This document shows, in pieces, positions 17,321-26,288 of a stretch of 64,000 nucleotides of DNA. Each line of letters starts with the position of its first letter. Position 1 is the first letter of the stretch. A program made the position numbers and the translations under genes. The notes below the pieces were generated by a model. It saw only the letters and a list, made by a program, of their open reading frames with translations. It was not told the origin of the DNA and made no database searches. Location of the stretch: positions 1 to 64,000 of the forward strand of contig QCIK01000003.1 of assembly GCA_003216715.1 (NCBI GenBank), read 5' to 3'. This DNA comes from Prochlorococcus sp. AG-402-L09 (GTDB lineage Bacteria; Cyanobacteriota; Cyanobacteriia; PCC-6307; Cyanobiaceae).

Positions 17321-17941
17321 TTATCCAAACCACTCAGGTTCCATACCAGGATGCCATTTAATATTGCAACCGATGGAAGGTTTTTGATCAGGTGAAATAT
17401 CTTCTCCCTTTAATAATGAGCTAAGTGCTAGACGAATATCATCACCAGAGACAGGTATTTCATTTCCAGGTCGACTACCATCCATTTGTCCCCTATACCT
17501 CAATTTTGATACTCCATCTTGAGAAGGCCAAAAAACGTAAAAATCTGGAGTGCATGCAGCCTTTAGAGCTTTTGCCAATTTCTGATCACAATCAAACAAA
17601 TAAGGAAATTTCCATCCAAGCTTATTAGCTTGAGAAGCTAATAAGCTTGGAGAGTCTTGAGGATGAGTTATCAAACTATTACTAGAAACAGCTACAAATT
17701 GAACATCATCTCCAAAAGAATTAAACAAATTTGTAATTCCACTTTCAACGTGTTTAACAAACGGACAATGCGCACAAATAACCATCAGAAACAATGGTTT
17801 TTTAATTAAATTAAAACTTTTAATTTGGCTAGCACCTTTAAATGGATCCAAAGGAGAAAGATCCAAACCTGAAACCATCTCTAATTCAAAATCAGGTAAT
17901 TGCGTCCCAAGTGGAAGCATTGTTGAGGCTGTCCGAACCAT
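17321..17941 (-). CDS. Thioredoxin-fold (AhpC/TSA, redoxin-type) protein
   Basis: A 206-residue thioredoxin-like protein. An N-terminal TMLPLGTQLPDFEL is typical of redoxin/AhpC-TSA domains. The active-site region MVICAHCPFVKH has a CAHC pair (CxxC) after a beta strand. Later come CTPDFYVFW and LRYRGQMDG, as in a family of single-domain thioredoxin-like proteins common in marine bacteria. It has no signal peptide. It probably acts as a cytoplasmic thiol reductant or peroxidase, but the partner is unknown. It precedes the aminotransferase on the same strand by 52 bp. Confidence 0.8.
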   Translation of the reverse strand: MVRTASTMLPLGTQLPDFELEMVSGLDLSPLDPFKGASQIKSFNLIKKPLFLMVICAHCPFVKHVESGITNLFNSFGDDVQFVAVSSNSLITHPQDSPSLLASQANKLGWKFPYLFDCDQKLAKALKAACTPDFYVFWPSQDGVSKLRYRGQMDGSRPGNEIPVSGDDIRLALSSLLKGEDISPDQKPSIGCNIKWHPGMEPEWFG

Positions 17942-18062
17942 GATTTTTACTGTTTTTTTTGGTTAATGGATTAAAGAACTTTTAACTATATATACATTTA
18001 ACTATGAGTCTTACCCCTAAATAAGGGACAATAAAGAATACTAACCAAAAGAATTCGACAAG

Positions 18063-18845
18063 ATGCTTCTCGATCTTAGTGGCAAAAAAATCCTCGTAAC
18101 GGGGATAGCAAACAACAGATCAATTGCGTGGGGAATTGCTCAACAATTAAACGCAGCTGGAGCAGAACTAGGAATCACATACTTACCGGATGAGAAAGGT
18201 CGATTCGAAGCAAAAGTCAAAGAACTAACATCTCCGTTAAATCCAAGCTTATTTTTACCACTCAATGTTCAAAACTCTTCTCAAATAGAAGAAGTTTTTG
18301 AAGCAATTAAGAATCAATGGGGACAGATTGATGGATTAGTCCACTGTTTAGCCTTTGCAGGAAAAGAAGAATTAATAGGAAATTACAGTGCGACATCTTC
18401 AGAAGGGTTTACAAGAGCTCTAGAAATAAGCGCATATTCTCTTGCTCCATTATGTAAATATGCAAAACCTCTTTTCAGTAAAGGTGCAGGAGTTGTTACG
18501 TTGACTTATTTAGGAGCAGAGCGCGCAATTCCTAATTACAACGTAATGGGTGTAGCAAAAGCAGCTTTAGAGGCTTCAGTTAGATATCTTTCAGAGGAAC
18601 TTGGTCCTGAAAATCAGGTTCGAGTCAATGCAATTAGCGCTGGACCAATAAGAACTCTTGCAAGTTCAGCTATTGGAGGGATTTTAGACATGATTCATAA
18701 TGTAGAAGAAAAAGCTCCTCTAAGGAGAACCGTTACCCAAATCGAGGTAGGAAACACAGCTGCTTTCTTGCTTAGCGATCTTTCAAGTGGTATATCAGGT
18801 CAAACTGTTTATGTTGATGCTGGGTATTGCATAAACGGAATGTGA
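18063..18845 (+). CDS. fabI: Enoyl-[acyl-carrier-protein] reductase (NADH)
   Basis: A 260-residue short-chain dehydrogenase of the FabI subgroup, which does the last reduction in each cycle of fatty acid elongation. The modified dinucleotide motif GIANNRSIAWGIA at about 15-27 and the catalytic pair in YNVMGVAKAALEA (Tyr-x6-Lys) separate it from FabG-type enzymes. SAGPIRTLASSAIGG and SSGISGQTVYVDAGY are family C-terminal blocks. The start is a plain ATG. hisB follows 29 bp downstream on the same strand. Confidence 0.94.
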   Translation: MLLDLSGKKILVTGIANNRSIAWGIAQQLNAAGAELGITYLPDEKGRFEAKVKELTSPLNPSLFLPLNVQNSSQIEEVFEAIKNQWGQIDGLVHCLAFAGKEELIGNYSATSSEGFTRALEISAYSLAPLCKYAKPLFSKGAGVVTLTYLGAERAIPNYNVMGVAKAALEASVRYLSEELGPENQVRVNAISAGPIRTLASSAIGGILDMIHNVEEKAPLRRTVTQIEVGNTAAFLLSDLSSGISGQTVYVDAGYCINGM

Positions 18846-18874
18846 TTTTATTTCAATTTAATTAATAGATAGAT

Positions 18875-19486
18875 ATGAACAGAACAAGATCAGGAGAAAT
18901 CAGCAGAGTAACAAAAGAAACGGAGGTTTTTGTCCAAATTGATATAGATGGGTCTGGACAGTGCGATGTAAGTACTGGTATTGGTTTTCTAGACCACATG
19001 ATCCAGCAATTATCTAGCCATGGATTATTCGACATAAAGGTAAGAGCAAATGGAGATACTCATGTAGACGATCATCACACTAATGAAGATATTGGAATCG
19101 CAATAGGACAAGCCTTATCAAAGGCACTTGGAGATCGATCTGGCATAAAGCGTTTTGGTCATTTCCTTGCTCCTCTTGATGAGGCCCTTATTCAAGTAGT
19201 AGTTGATTGCTCAGGGCGACCCCATTTAAGTTTTGATTTAGATATTCCTTCTCAAAAAGTAGGAACCTATGATACGGAACTGGTCAAAGAATTTTTTGCT
19301 GCTGTCTCAAGCAATAGTGGTTTAACCCTCCACATAAGGCAACTAGCAGGAACTAACACACACCATATAGTTGAGGCATCATTTAAATCTTTTGCAAGAG
19401 CATTAAGGATGGCCACTGAAATTGATCCTCGAAGATCAAGTCAAATACCAAGCAGCAAAGGAGTTCTTGAACAAGCTGGTAGTTGA
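18875..19486 (+). CDS. hisB: Imidazoleglycerol-phosphate dehydratase
   Basis: A 203-residue monofunctional HisB, which removes water from imidazoleglycerol phosphate in histidine synthesis. Two repeated halves carry the manganese-binding histidine clusters: [13 protein letters not shown] with [10 protein letters not shown], and [19 protein letters not shown]. Length is normal for the stand-alone cyanobacterial enzyme, with no phosphatase domain as in E. coli. It lies 29 bp after fabI and may be co-transcribed, though the two pathways are unrelated. Confidence 0.95.
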   Translation: MNRTRSGEISRVTKETEVFVQIDIDGSGQCDVSTGIGFLDHMIQQLSSHGLFDIKVRANGDTHVDDHHTNEDIGIAIGQALSKALGDRSGIKRFGHFLAPLDEALIQVVVDCSGRPHLSFDLDIPSQKVGTYDTELVKEFFAAVSSNSGLTLHIRQLAGTNTHHIVEASFKSFARALRMATEIDPRRSSQIPSSKGVLEQAGS

Positions 19487-19575
19487 AATGAATCTGCTTC
19501 AATCAATCAATTTTCTAATAAGCTCGCAAAAGTTCTAACTTTTAGCGAAAATCAAACTCCAATCTTATGTAAGTT

Positions 19576-21069
19576 GTGGCAGTTAGCTATTTAAAAAAAG
19601 ACTCATGTCAAAATCAATCGGTTTTCTCACAAGAGGATTGGTCAAGTGCATATTGCAATGTTGAGAAAGAACTAAATAATGCTGAATTGAAGCTTGTAAA
19701 AGGATCAATCCCAGTGCAGATTTCAGGAACTTTCTATAGAAACGGTCCTGGTCGATTAGAGAGAGGTGGAAGATGGGTCCATCATCCATTTGATGGAGAT
19801 GGAATGATAGCGGCCTTCAAATTTGACAACGGGAAAATAAAACTCACAAATCGTTTTGTTCGAACAAAAGAGTGGAAGGAAGAGGAAAAATCTCAGAAAT
19901 TCCTTTACAGAGGAGTTTTTGGTACTCAGAAAGAAGGTGGTTTATTAGCTAATGCCTTCGACATTAGGTTGAAAAATATAGCTAATACCCATGTAATAAA
20001 ACTTGGGAAAGATCTTCTTGCCTTATGGGAAGCATCTAGCCCATATTCACTAAATCCCATCACTCTCGAAACAAACGGTATCTCTAATTTAAATGGGGTT
20101 CTAAAAAAAGGTGAAGCGTTTAGTGCGCATCCTAGATTTGACCCTGGTCATCACAAAGAAGAGAGAATAGTGACCTTTGGAGTCAATACAGGTCCTAAAA
20201 GCACTATAAGATTGATGGAATTTTCAAACGAAGGCGAAAAAGCTGGTTCTCTTTTAAGCGATAGAAAAGATTCTTTTAATGGTTTTGCTTTTTTGCATGA
20301 TTTTGCCATAACCCCAAACTGGGCAATATTTCTTCAAAATGCTATTAGTTTCAATCCTCTCCCATTCCTTCTTGGTCAAAAGGGAGCGGCACAATGCTTG
20401 GCATCACAGCCCGATGGAAATCCACATTTTTTATTGATACCAAGAGATTGCGGCAAATATGCAGGAGACCCTCCAAAAATAGTTAATGCTCCCAAGGGGT
20501 TTGTTTTTCATCATCTCAATGCTTGGGAAGAAAATGAAAAAATAAATGTTGAAAGTATTTTTTATGATGATTTTCCTAGTATTGGACCCGATGATAATTT
20601 TAGAAAAATTGACTTTGATCATTTACCAGAAGGAATTTTAAAAAGATGTGAAATAAATCCCAATAAAAACATATTTAGCTGTTCCACATTGAGTAACCAA
20701 TGTTGTGAATTTGCAATGGTTAATCCACATTTTGAGGGGCTAAAGTCCCGGTTTAGTTGGATGGCAACCGCTGAAAGGAAGGAAGGGAATGGACCACTAC
20801 AAGCTATTAAAAAATTTGATTCCTTAAAAGAGGAAGAAATTAGTTGGAGTGCTGCTCCAAGAGGTTTTGTAAGTGAGCCTATATTTATTCCTTCTCAAGA
20901 ATCAAAATCTGAAGAAGACCATGGATGGGTTGTTGTATTGGTATGGAATAGTATTAGATCTGGAACTGATTTAATAATCCTTGATTCTAAAGATCTGGCT
21001 GAAAAGGCAATTCTTGAAGTTCCAATTTCTATCCCCCATGGATTACATGGAAGCTGGGTTGAAAACTAA
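19576..21069 (+). CDS. Carotenoid cleavage oxygenase (RPE65 family)
   Basis: A 497-residue seven-bladed propeller oxygenase. The four iron-binding histidines are recognisable in FSAHPRFDPG, FLHDFAITPN, FHHLNAWEE and the C-terminal PHGLHGSW. FYRNGPGRLERGG and HPFDGDGMIAAF are also family motifs. It cleaves a carotenoid or apocarotenoid double bond with O2. The exact substrate and product cannot be read from sequence; apocarotenoid-15,15'-oxygenase-like activity is the leading possibility. The start is GTG. crtR, elsewhere in the window, could supply hydroxylated carotenoid. Confidence 0.9.
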   Translation: MAVSYLKKDSCQNQSVFSQEDWSSAYCNVEKELNNAELKLVKGSIPVQISGTFYRNGPGRLERGGRWVHHPFDGDGMIAAFKFDNGKIKLTNRFVRTKEWKEEEKSQKFLYRGVFGTQKEGGLLANAFDIRLKNIANTHVIKLGKDLLALWEASSPYSLNPITLETNGISNLNGVLKKGEAFSAHPRFDPGHHKEERIVTFGVNTGPKSTIRLMEFSNEGEKAGSLLSDRKDSFNGFAFLHDFAITPNWAIFLQNAISFNPLPFLLGQKGAAQCLASQPDGNPHFLLIPRDCGKYAGDPPKIVNAPKGFVFHHLNAWEENEKINVESIFYDDFPSIGPDDNFRKIDFDHLPEGILKRCEINPNKNIFSCSTLSNQCCEFAMVNPHFEGLKSRFSWMATAERKEGNGPLQAIKKFDSLKEEEISWSAAPRGFVSEPIFIPSQESKSEEDHGWVVVLVWNSIRSGTDLIILDSKDLAEKAILEVPISIPHGLHGSWVEN

Positions 21070-21099
21070 AGACTAAAAAAGATGACTTACCAATTAAAA

Positions 21100-21690
21100 C
21101 TAATTTTTGATTGCAGTTAATAGTTTTTTTAATTCTGGCTTAAGCAATTTAAATGCATTACCCCTGTGTCCAACATGCTTCTTTTTTTCGTGGTTCATTT
21201 CCGCAAAAGTCTCACCTAATACAGAGACTTCAAAAATCGGATCATAACCAAACCCATTTTTTCCTCTTGGAAAAAAAGTTATTAGACCTTCGCAAAAACC
21301 TGAAACTTCTATCAAGATTTTTTCTCCACTAGAAATACATAATGCACATTCAAATTTAGCTTTTCTATTTGAAAAAGGTTTTAACTCGGCTAATAGTTTT
21401 TCAATTCTTTCCTTATCTGAACTTGCATACCTAGAAGAATAAATACCTGGAGCTCCTCCAAGAGCCTCAACACTTAATCCAGAGTCATCAGCAAGGGATA
21501 GGTTACCCGTTTCTTTACTAACAGCAATGGCCTTGATTCTTGCATTTTCCATAAATGTATTTCCTGTTTCCTCAATCTCAAGTCCAATAGGTTGAGTCAA
21601 TAAATTAAATGGAAAATCGTCCAAAAGTTCTTTAAATTCTCTAATTTTACCTTCATTGCTACTAGCAATTATTAGAGGAAGATTATCCAA
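21100..21690 (-). CDS. rdgB: Non-canonical purine NTP pyrophosphatase (RdgB/HAM1)
   Basis: A 196-residue ITPase-family enzyme that hydrolyses dITP/XTP and so keeps deaminated purines out of DNA. The substrate-binding N-terminus LIIASSNEGKIREFKELL, then SLADDSGLSVEALGGAPGIY, SSRYA, RGKNGFGYDPIF and the final MNHEKKKHVGHRGNAFKLL all match. It starts with TTG inside the last bases of the upstream phosphohexomutase gene (8 bp overlap), so the two are likely coupled. Confidence 0.94.
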   Translation of the reverse strand: MDNLPLIIASSNEGKIREFKELLDDFPFNLLTQPIGLEIEETGNTFMENARIKAIAVSKETGNLSLADDSGLSVEALGGAPGIYSSRYASSDKERIEKLLAELKPFSNRKAKFECALCISSGEKILIEVSGFCEGLITFFPRGKNGFGYDPIFEVSVLGETFAEMNHEKKKHVGHRGNAFKLLKPELKKLLTAIKN

Positions 21691-23143
21691 AACTATTATC
21701 TATAAGTTGCTTTGCATAATACAAAGTTGAAGTAACTTCTGCACTTGATGGAGCTTCACAATAAATTCTTAAAAGAGGCTCTGTTCCAGAGAAGCGGAAC
21801 ATAAGCCAATGACTTTTATCAAGAACAAGTTTTATTCCATCAGCTGAAATCACCTCTAAAACTGATTTATGACCTATTGAGGATGGAGTCTTTTGTTTCA
21901 AAAAATTTTCCAGGTTCCTTCTCATCTCCATATCTTTGAGAGTTAGATCAATACGTTCAAAATAACTCTTGCCAAAACGAGCATGAAGAGAATCTATTTT
22001 CTCACCTAAACATTTACTATCAGCCACTATTGACTCCATCAAAAGCAAAGCAGTAAACAAAGCATCACGTTCTGGCAAATGATATCCAAATCCAACTCCC
22101 CCCGACTCCTCTCCTCCAATGAGAACTTCTCTTGAAAGCATTTCTTCAGCAATATATTTAAAGCCAACGGGCTTCTCGATCACTTCTCTCCCCAAGTCCT
22201 CCGCAACCAAGCGCATCAAGTCCGAACCAGTTACAGTTTTAACAACACAACCTGCCATGTTTTTGAATCTTGCTAGATGATCTATCAGAACAGGCATTAA
22301 CAACTGTGTATTGCAAAATCTACCTTTTTCATCTATCGCCGCAATTCGATCTCCATCTCCATCAAAAACTATGCCCATCGACAACTTACCTTCTTTGAAC
22401 GAATCCTTAACTTCTTCTATTAATTGCGATAGGTAAGCCTTCATTGGTTCGGGTGGGTTCCCGCCAAAGCAAGGATCTCTTTTAGTTCTTAATTCATAAA
22501 TAAGCTCATGACCATTAGAGCCAAATAATTCAGACATGCAGCCCGCAGCAGATCCATGCATTGGGTCAACAAATATTTTCACACCTAATTTTCTCAAACC
22601 ATTTGAAATCAAAGGTATGTCAAATTTCTGACTAATCCCCAATAGATGTTTTTTTCGAAAATCAACTCTATCGGTTGCGTCTTCGATTGGGATTGATTTC
22701 CCTCCAGCATCTAATCTTTTTTGAACGGAATCGGTGAAAGAGCTATCAACCGAGCCTCCAAAAGGACCTTTTATTTTTAAACCCAACCATTCGCATGGGT
22801 TATGACTTGCTGTAATCACTAATGCACCAAGTGCATTTTCTTCAACTATCCCCCAACTACAAGAGGGAGTTGGCAGCGCAGAAGAAGCCAACAAAGGGAC
22901 TAAACCTACTCCTCTAACTGCAGATGCAACTGCCTCAGCCATTTCCTCTGCAAGGAAACGTCGATCATAACCAATAATTATTTTATTATTTTTTCTCTCC
23001 TTCACATAAGCAAGCTCTTGAGATGCTGCTGCTGCAACTTTAAGTAATCTTTCCAAAGTAAAATCAACGCCTAATATCCCTCTCCATCCATCTGTTCCAA
23101 AAGAAATTTTCTCCTCAGTGAGATTCAACTTTTTCTTTTTCAT
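21683..23143 (-). CDS. Phosphoglucomutase/phosphomannomutase family protein
   Basis: A 486-residue alpha-D-phosphohexomutase. FGTDGWRGILG is the N-terminal substrate loop. The phosphoserine loop is VITASHNPCEWLGLKIK, the metal-binding loop is IVFDGDGDRIAAID, the sugar-recognition loop is GGEESGGVGF, and RFSGTEPLLRIY binds phosphate. The GEESGG form is shared by phosphoglucomutase and bifunctional PGM/PMM enzymes, so glucose-1-phosphate or mannose-1-phosphate are both possible. It links glycogen and nucleotide-sugar metabolism. rdgB overlaps its 3' end by 8 bp. Confidence 0.9.
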   Translation of the reverse strand: MKKKKLNLTEEKISFGTDGWRGILGVDFTLERLLKVAAAASQELAYVKERKNNKIIIGYDRRFLAEEMAEAVASAVRGVGLVPLLASSALPTPSCSWGIVEENALGALVITASHNPCEWLGLKIKGPFGGSVDSSFTDSVQKRLDAGGKSIPIEDATDRVDFRKKHLLGISQKFDIPLISNGLRKLGVKIFVDPMHGSAAGCMSELFGSNGHELIYELRTKRDPCFGGNPPEPMKAYLSQLIEEVKDSFKEGKLSMGIVFDGDGDRIAAIDEKGRFCNTQLLMPVLIDHLARFKNMAGCVVKTVTGSDLMRLVAEDLGREVIEKPVGFKYIAEEMLSREVLIGGEESGGVGFGYHLPERDALFTALLLMESIVADSKCLGEKIDSLHARFGKSYFERIDLTLKDMEMRRNLENFLKQKTPSSIGHKSVLEVISADGIKLVLDKSHWLMFRFSGTEPLLRIYCEAPSSAEVTSTLYYAKQLIDNSFG

Positions 23144-23195
23144 CTTTATGTTGGAGAAACTTTGTTCTTAAAGAAATTCAGATTAATCTCTAAGT

Positions 23196-24650
23196 ATGAA
23201 ATGTAATAAATCCAAACCAATTAATGATCACCTTTTAAGGAGTTGGATTCGATGCAGAAGAAAAGCGTGGCTCGAAATTTATGGTGATAAACAAAAAAAG
23301 TTGTGGACTGCTCATAGCACTCTTCAATTAAATCATCAAATCGACTGCTTTCATAATCTCTCACAAAAAAGTTATGGGATAGGAATTCAAGCTTGTGAAG
23401 AGGGTAAAAATATCGCATATGGAGTAAGACTTAAATATCCTCTTATTAAAAATAGAATTATTAAAGGGAATTTACCGATCCTAAAAAAGACATTAGGAAA
23501 AAGTATTTGGGGTAATTTTTCTTACCAACCTGTTTTAGCTAGACAAGGTAAAAAAATCACAAGAGAGCATAGATTAATACTTTCAATGAAAGGTTTATTA
23601 ATAAATAATTTACAAAAATGTCAAGTCGAAAAAGGGATAATCCTACACAAAGAAAATGGAATTATGAAAGCCGAAAAGATAAGGTTAAGTGAAAATATGA
23701 ACAAAGAATTAATAGATTCATTATTAAATCTAGAGAAAGATATTGAATCAAAAACTCCTCCACCTATAACTTCTAATAGGAAAAAATGCACAATATGTTC
23801 ATGGAGAAAAGATTGTGATGCGATAGCAATCCAAGAAGGAAGTCTAAGTGAAGTTAGTGGGATTGGGGCAAAAAGAGAACTTTTATTAAACAAAATTGGC
23901 ATTAGTAATATGGAGGAATTAGCAAAAATTCAGCATTATAAATTAAAGGAAAAGCTTCAAAGATTTGGAACACAACATGGCGATATTTCTAAACAAATTA
24001 TTTTACAATCGCAATCAAGAATTACAAACAAGGCAATCAAACTTAACGCCGAAATAGCACTAAATACTTTAAAGAAAGCAAAAGGTTTATATATTTATGA
24101 TATTGAATCTGACCCAGATATAAAACATGACTTTTTACATGGATTTATTCGATTACCAAAAAATATTAAAAATGAAATAAGTATAGAAAAAACAAAATAT
24201 TCACCATTACTGAATCTTGAAAAAACCACTGAAAGTTTTCTATGGAAAAGAATAACTAAAAAATTGAGTCTTAATAAAGACTACCCCATTATTCATTATG
24301 GAGAAACAGAACCAATATCTTTGCTAAAACTTGGATCACGTCAAGGAGCTAATCCTCATGAAATTGAAGCATTAAAAAAAAGATTTATTGATATACATTT
24401 ATTAATTAGAGAGTACTGGTGCCTGCCAGTCAGAAATTATGGTCTTAAATCAATCGCAGAATGGATTGGGTTTGAATGGAAACAAAAAAATGTAGATGGA
24501 GCTAGAGCTCTTTTATGGTGGAGACAATGGAAAAAATCACGTAAAATAAATAAAATGTATTCAAGAAATTTAAAATCAATTTTTGAATATAATCGTGATG
24601 ATTGTATAGCCACCTTAATGATAGCTAAGTGGTTAATAAATCACGAGTGA
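23196..24650 (+). CDS. TM0106-family RecB-like putative nuclease with Fe-S cysteines and RNase H-like C-terminus
   Basis: A 484-residue protein. A Cas4/AddB-like N-terminal region has Cys20 (RCRRKAW) and a C-terminal triplet Cys198, Cys201 and Cys207 (CTICSWRKDC), the usual four ligands of a 4Fe-4S cluster. A helix-hairpin-helix follows (LSEVSGIGAKRELLLNKIG, about 217-235). The last 190 residues look like an RNase H/DEDD exonuclease: YDIESD at 301-306 and EYNRDDCIATLMIAKWL at the end. The usual PD-(D/E)xK acids of the N-terminal domain are not evident to me. There are no cas genes or repeats nearby, so this is not a CRISPR component. Confidence 0.8.
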   Translation: MKCNKSKPINDHLLRSWIRCRRKAWLEIYGDKQKKLWTAHSTLQLNHQIDCFHNLSQKSYGIGIQACEEGKNIAYGVRLKYPLIKNRIIKGNLPILKKTLGKSIWGNFSYQPVLARQGKKITREHRLILSMKGLLINNLQKCQVEKGIILHKENGIMKAEKIRLSENMNKELIDSLLNLEKDIESKTPPPITSNRKKCTICSWRKDCDAIAIQEGSLSEVSGIGAKRELLLNKIGISNMEELAKIQHYKLKEKLQRFGTQHGDISKQIILQSQSRITNKAIKLNAEIALNTLKKAKGLYIYDIESDPDIKHDFLHGFIRLPKNIKNEISIEKTKYSPLLNLEKTTESFLWKRITKKLSLNKDYPIIHYGETEPISLLKLGSRQGANPHEIEALKKRFIDIHLLIREYWCLPVRNYGLKSIAEWIGFEWKQKNVDGARALLWWRQWKKSRKINKMYSRNLKSIFEYNRDDCIATLMIAKWLINHE

Positions 24651-24665
24651 GAATCTCGCAATAGA

Positions 24666-25514
24666 TTAGAACGGATTGGTAAAAGAGATTGGTTTTTTTA
24701 TAGTTATGGAGTCACCATTTTCAGAAAAACAAAAATCCTGATTAAGAAAATTTTTCTTAATTAATGCCAGTCCATTAAAAAAATTATCATTAACCCTAAC
24801 TGAAGTGGTAACAACTCCTAAAATTTTTTTTAATCCTTCATCTTGATTAGTGCTCAAAAACTTTTTACCAATATCAAACTCATTAGATTCTCCATAAGCT
24901 TCCCAATAACGAAGTTGATATTTTAGAGATTTAGACCTAAATAACCTAGCCATAGCCTCTTGACCTAGATAACAGCCTTTATCAAGCTTTATGGTATCTG
25001 CTAATCCTAATTCATAAGGATTTGTTTCTCCATTTATCTCTCTATCAAAGCTAGGTATTCCTTGTCTTATTTTCCAATTTTCCAATTCTTCTTTAGTAGC
25101 TTTGGTAGAGTTAGTTATTTCTTCTAGAATCGTATTATTTTCATCAATCCAACTAAAAGTTGATTCTTTCCATGAATTATTATTATTTATTTCTTGTCTT
25201 CTTCTGATTGGATCTATAACTTCTAACTTAACTTTATCAGCTGGAAATATCACTGATTCAAATCCATCTCTTATAGAATTAATTTCACCACTAATAATAA
25301 CTATTTCAGCCATATCATCTGAAAGTCGAATTTCCAACACAGCTTTTAAAGATCCTTTAGTTGATAGCCAACAACTCATGAATATTTTGTCTAATTCTTT
25401 GTTAGCAAAAACATCCGCGGTTGTTTGACCATGTAAAAAAGCAGCAGCCCCCTCCCCTTTTAGAAGTAATGAAGGAAATGTTTCATCCCAAATCAATGAT
25501 TTAGTTTCTATCAT
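24666..25514 (-). CDS. YgfZ/GcvT-like folate-binding protein
   Basis: A 282-residue protein of the YgfZ family, which uses tetrahydrofolate to help maintain Fe-S enzymes. The signature KGCYLGQEAMARL (family K-G-C-Y-x-G-Q-E) lies near residue 180, and FLHGQTTADVFA near the N-terminus is typical. Overall similarity is to the aminomethyltransferase fold, but the length and signature separate it from true GcvT. Its ATG overlaps the pyrE stop by one base (TAATG), so translation is probably coupled. Confidence 0.9.
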   Translation of the reverse strand: MIETKSLIWDETFPSLLLKGEGAAAFLHGQTTADVFANKELDKIFMSCWLSTKGSLKAVLEIRLSDDMAEIVIISGEINSIRDGFESVIFPADKVKLEVIDPIRRRQEINNNNSWKESTFSWIDENNTILEEITNSTKATKEELENWKIRQGIPSFDREINGETNPYELGLADTIKLDKGCYLGQEAMARLFRSKSLKYQLRYWEAYGESNEFDIGKKFLSTNQDEGLKKILGVVTTSVRVNDNFFNGLALIKKNFLNQDFCFSENGDSITIKKPISFTNPF

Positions 25515-26092
25515 TACAAGCTCTTAGATTTTTCAACAATTTCTTTTAAAAAGAAAAGACTATTTAAATCTAAATCAGCTTTAGACATAGCATCTACTCC
25601 TCCTTCTTCTCTATCGACTATTGCTAGTACTTGGTTAACTAAATACCCTTGAGCTCTAAGTTGTTCAACAGCTTTTAAAGAGGAACCACCAGTAGTAACA
25701 ACATCCTCTAAGACAGTAATCACAGAACCCTTTGGAGGCAAAGGCCCTTCTAGCCATGCTCCAGTCCCATGACCTTTAGCTTCTTTCCTTACTATTAAAC
25801 CGCTTAAATCAATACCTGATTGAGCTGCCAACATTACAACGCCACTAACAAGAGGGTCAGCACCCAAAGTTAAGCCAGCTACCCCACTATCGCTTTCATT
25901 TATTTGTTTTAGGAACAGTGAACTTATCAACAAGAGACCTGGACCTGAGAGAGATACTGGCTTGCAATTAACGTAATGAGAACTTTTTTTCCCGGAAGCC
26001 AAAGAAAAATCGCCAAACCTATAAGCTTTTTGAGCCAATAAAGTTAAAAGGTTTTCTTTTATTCCATCTAGAGAAGGATTCAATGGGTTCAT
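25514..26092 (-). CDS. pyrE: Orotate phosphoribosyltransferase
   Basis: A 192-residue enzyme that joins orotate to PRPP to make OMP in pyrimidine synthesis. The PRPP loop [20 protein letters not shown] is intact, and [20 protein letters not shown] is the N-terminal substrate region. I chose ATG at 26092 (MNPLNPS). A longer ORF starts at 26158 but would add a hydrophobic, non-conserved leader. ygfZ follows with a one-base overlap. A CAU tRNA gene lies divergently upstream. Confidence 0.93.
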   Translation of the reverse strand: MNPLNPSLDGIKENLLTLLAQKAYRFGDFSLASGKKSSHYVNCKPVSLSGPGLLLISSLFLKQINESDSGVAGLTLGADPLVSGVVMLAAQSGIDLSGLIVRKEAKGHGTGAWLEGPLPPKGSVITVLEDVVTTGGSSLKAVEQLRAQGYLVNQVLAIVDREEGGVDAMSKADLDLNSLFFLKEIVEKSKSL

Positions 26093-26201
26093 ATCTTTAT
26101 ATGCAAGTTTAATTATTAAACATCTTGGTGGGATTAGATATATATTTACTTTAGGCAAACTAATTAACTATTATCAAAAAAAGTTTTAGTTCTGCTTTTT
26201 C

Positions 26202-26274
26202 GGGGGTGTAGCAATCTGGTGAATGCAGCGAACTCATAATTCGCCTTAGGCGAGTTCGATCCTCGCCACCCCCA
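26202..26274 (+). tRNA. tRNA with CAU anticodon (elongator Met, or Ile2 if modified)
   Basis: A 73-nt cloverleaf: acceptor GGGGGTG/CACCCCC, a short 3-bp D stem, anticodon stem GCGAA/TTCGC around CTCATAA, variable CTTAG, T arm GCGAG-TTCGATC-CTCGC and discriminator A. The anticodon is CAT. The G1-C72 pair rules out the initiator form, which lacks that pair in bacteria. Elongator methionine is the simplest call. A tRNA-Ile2 with lysidine at C34 cannot be excluded, as the loop is the same. CCA is not encoded. Confidence 0.9.
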
Positions 26275-26288
26275 TAGAAAAATTATTA

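Noticed and set aside
23196-24650. Cas4-like features suggesting CRISPR
   Set aside because: There are no repeats or other cas genes. The HhH and C-terminal RNase H-like domain mark the TM0106 family instead.
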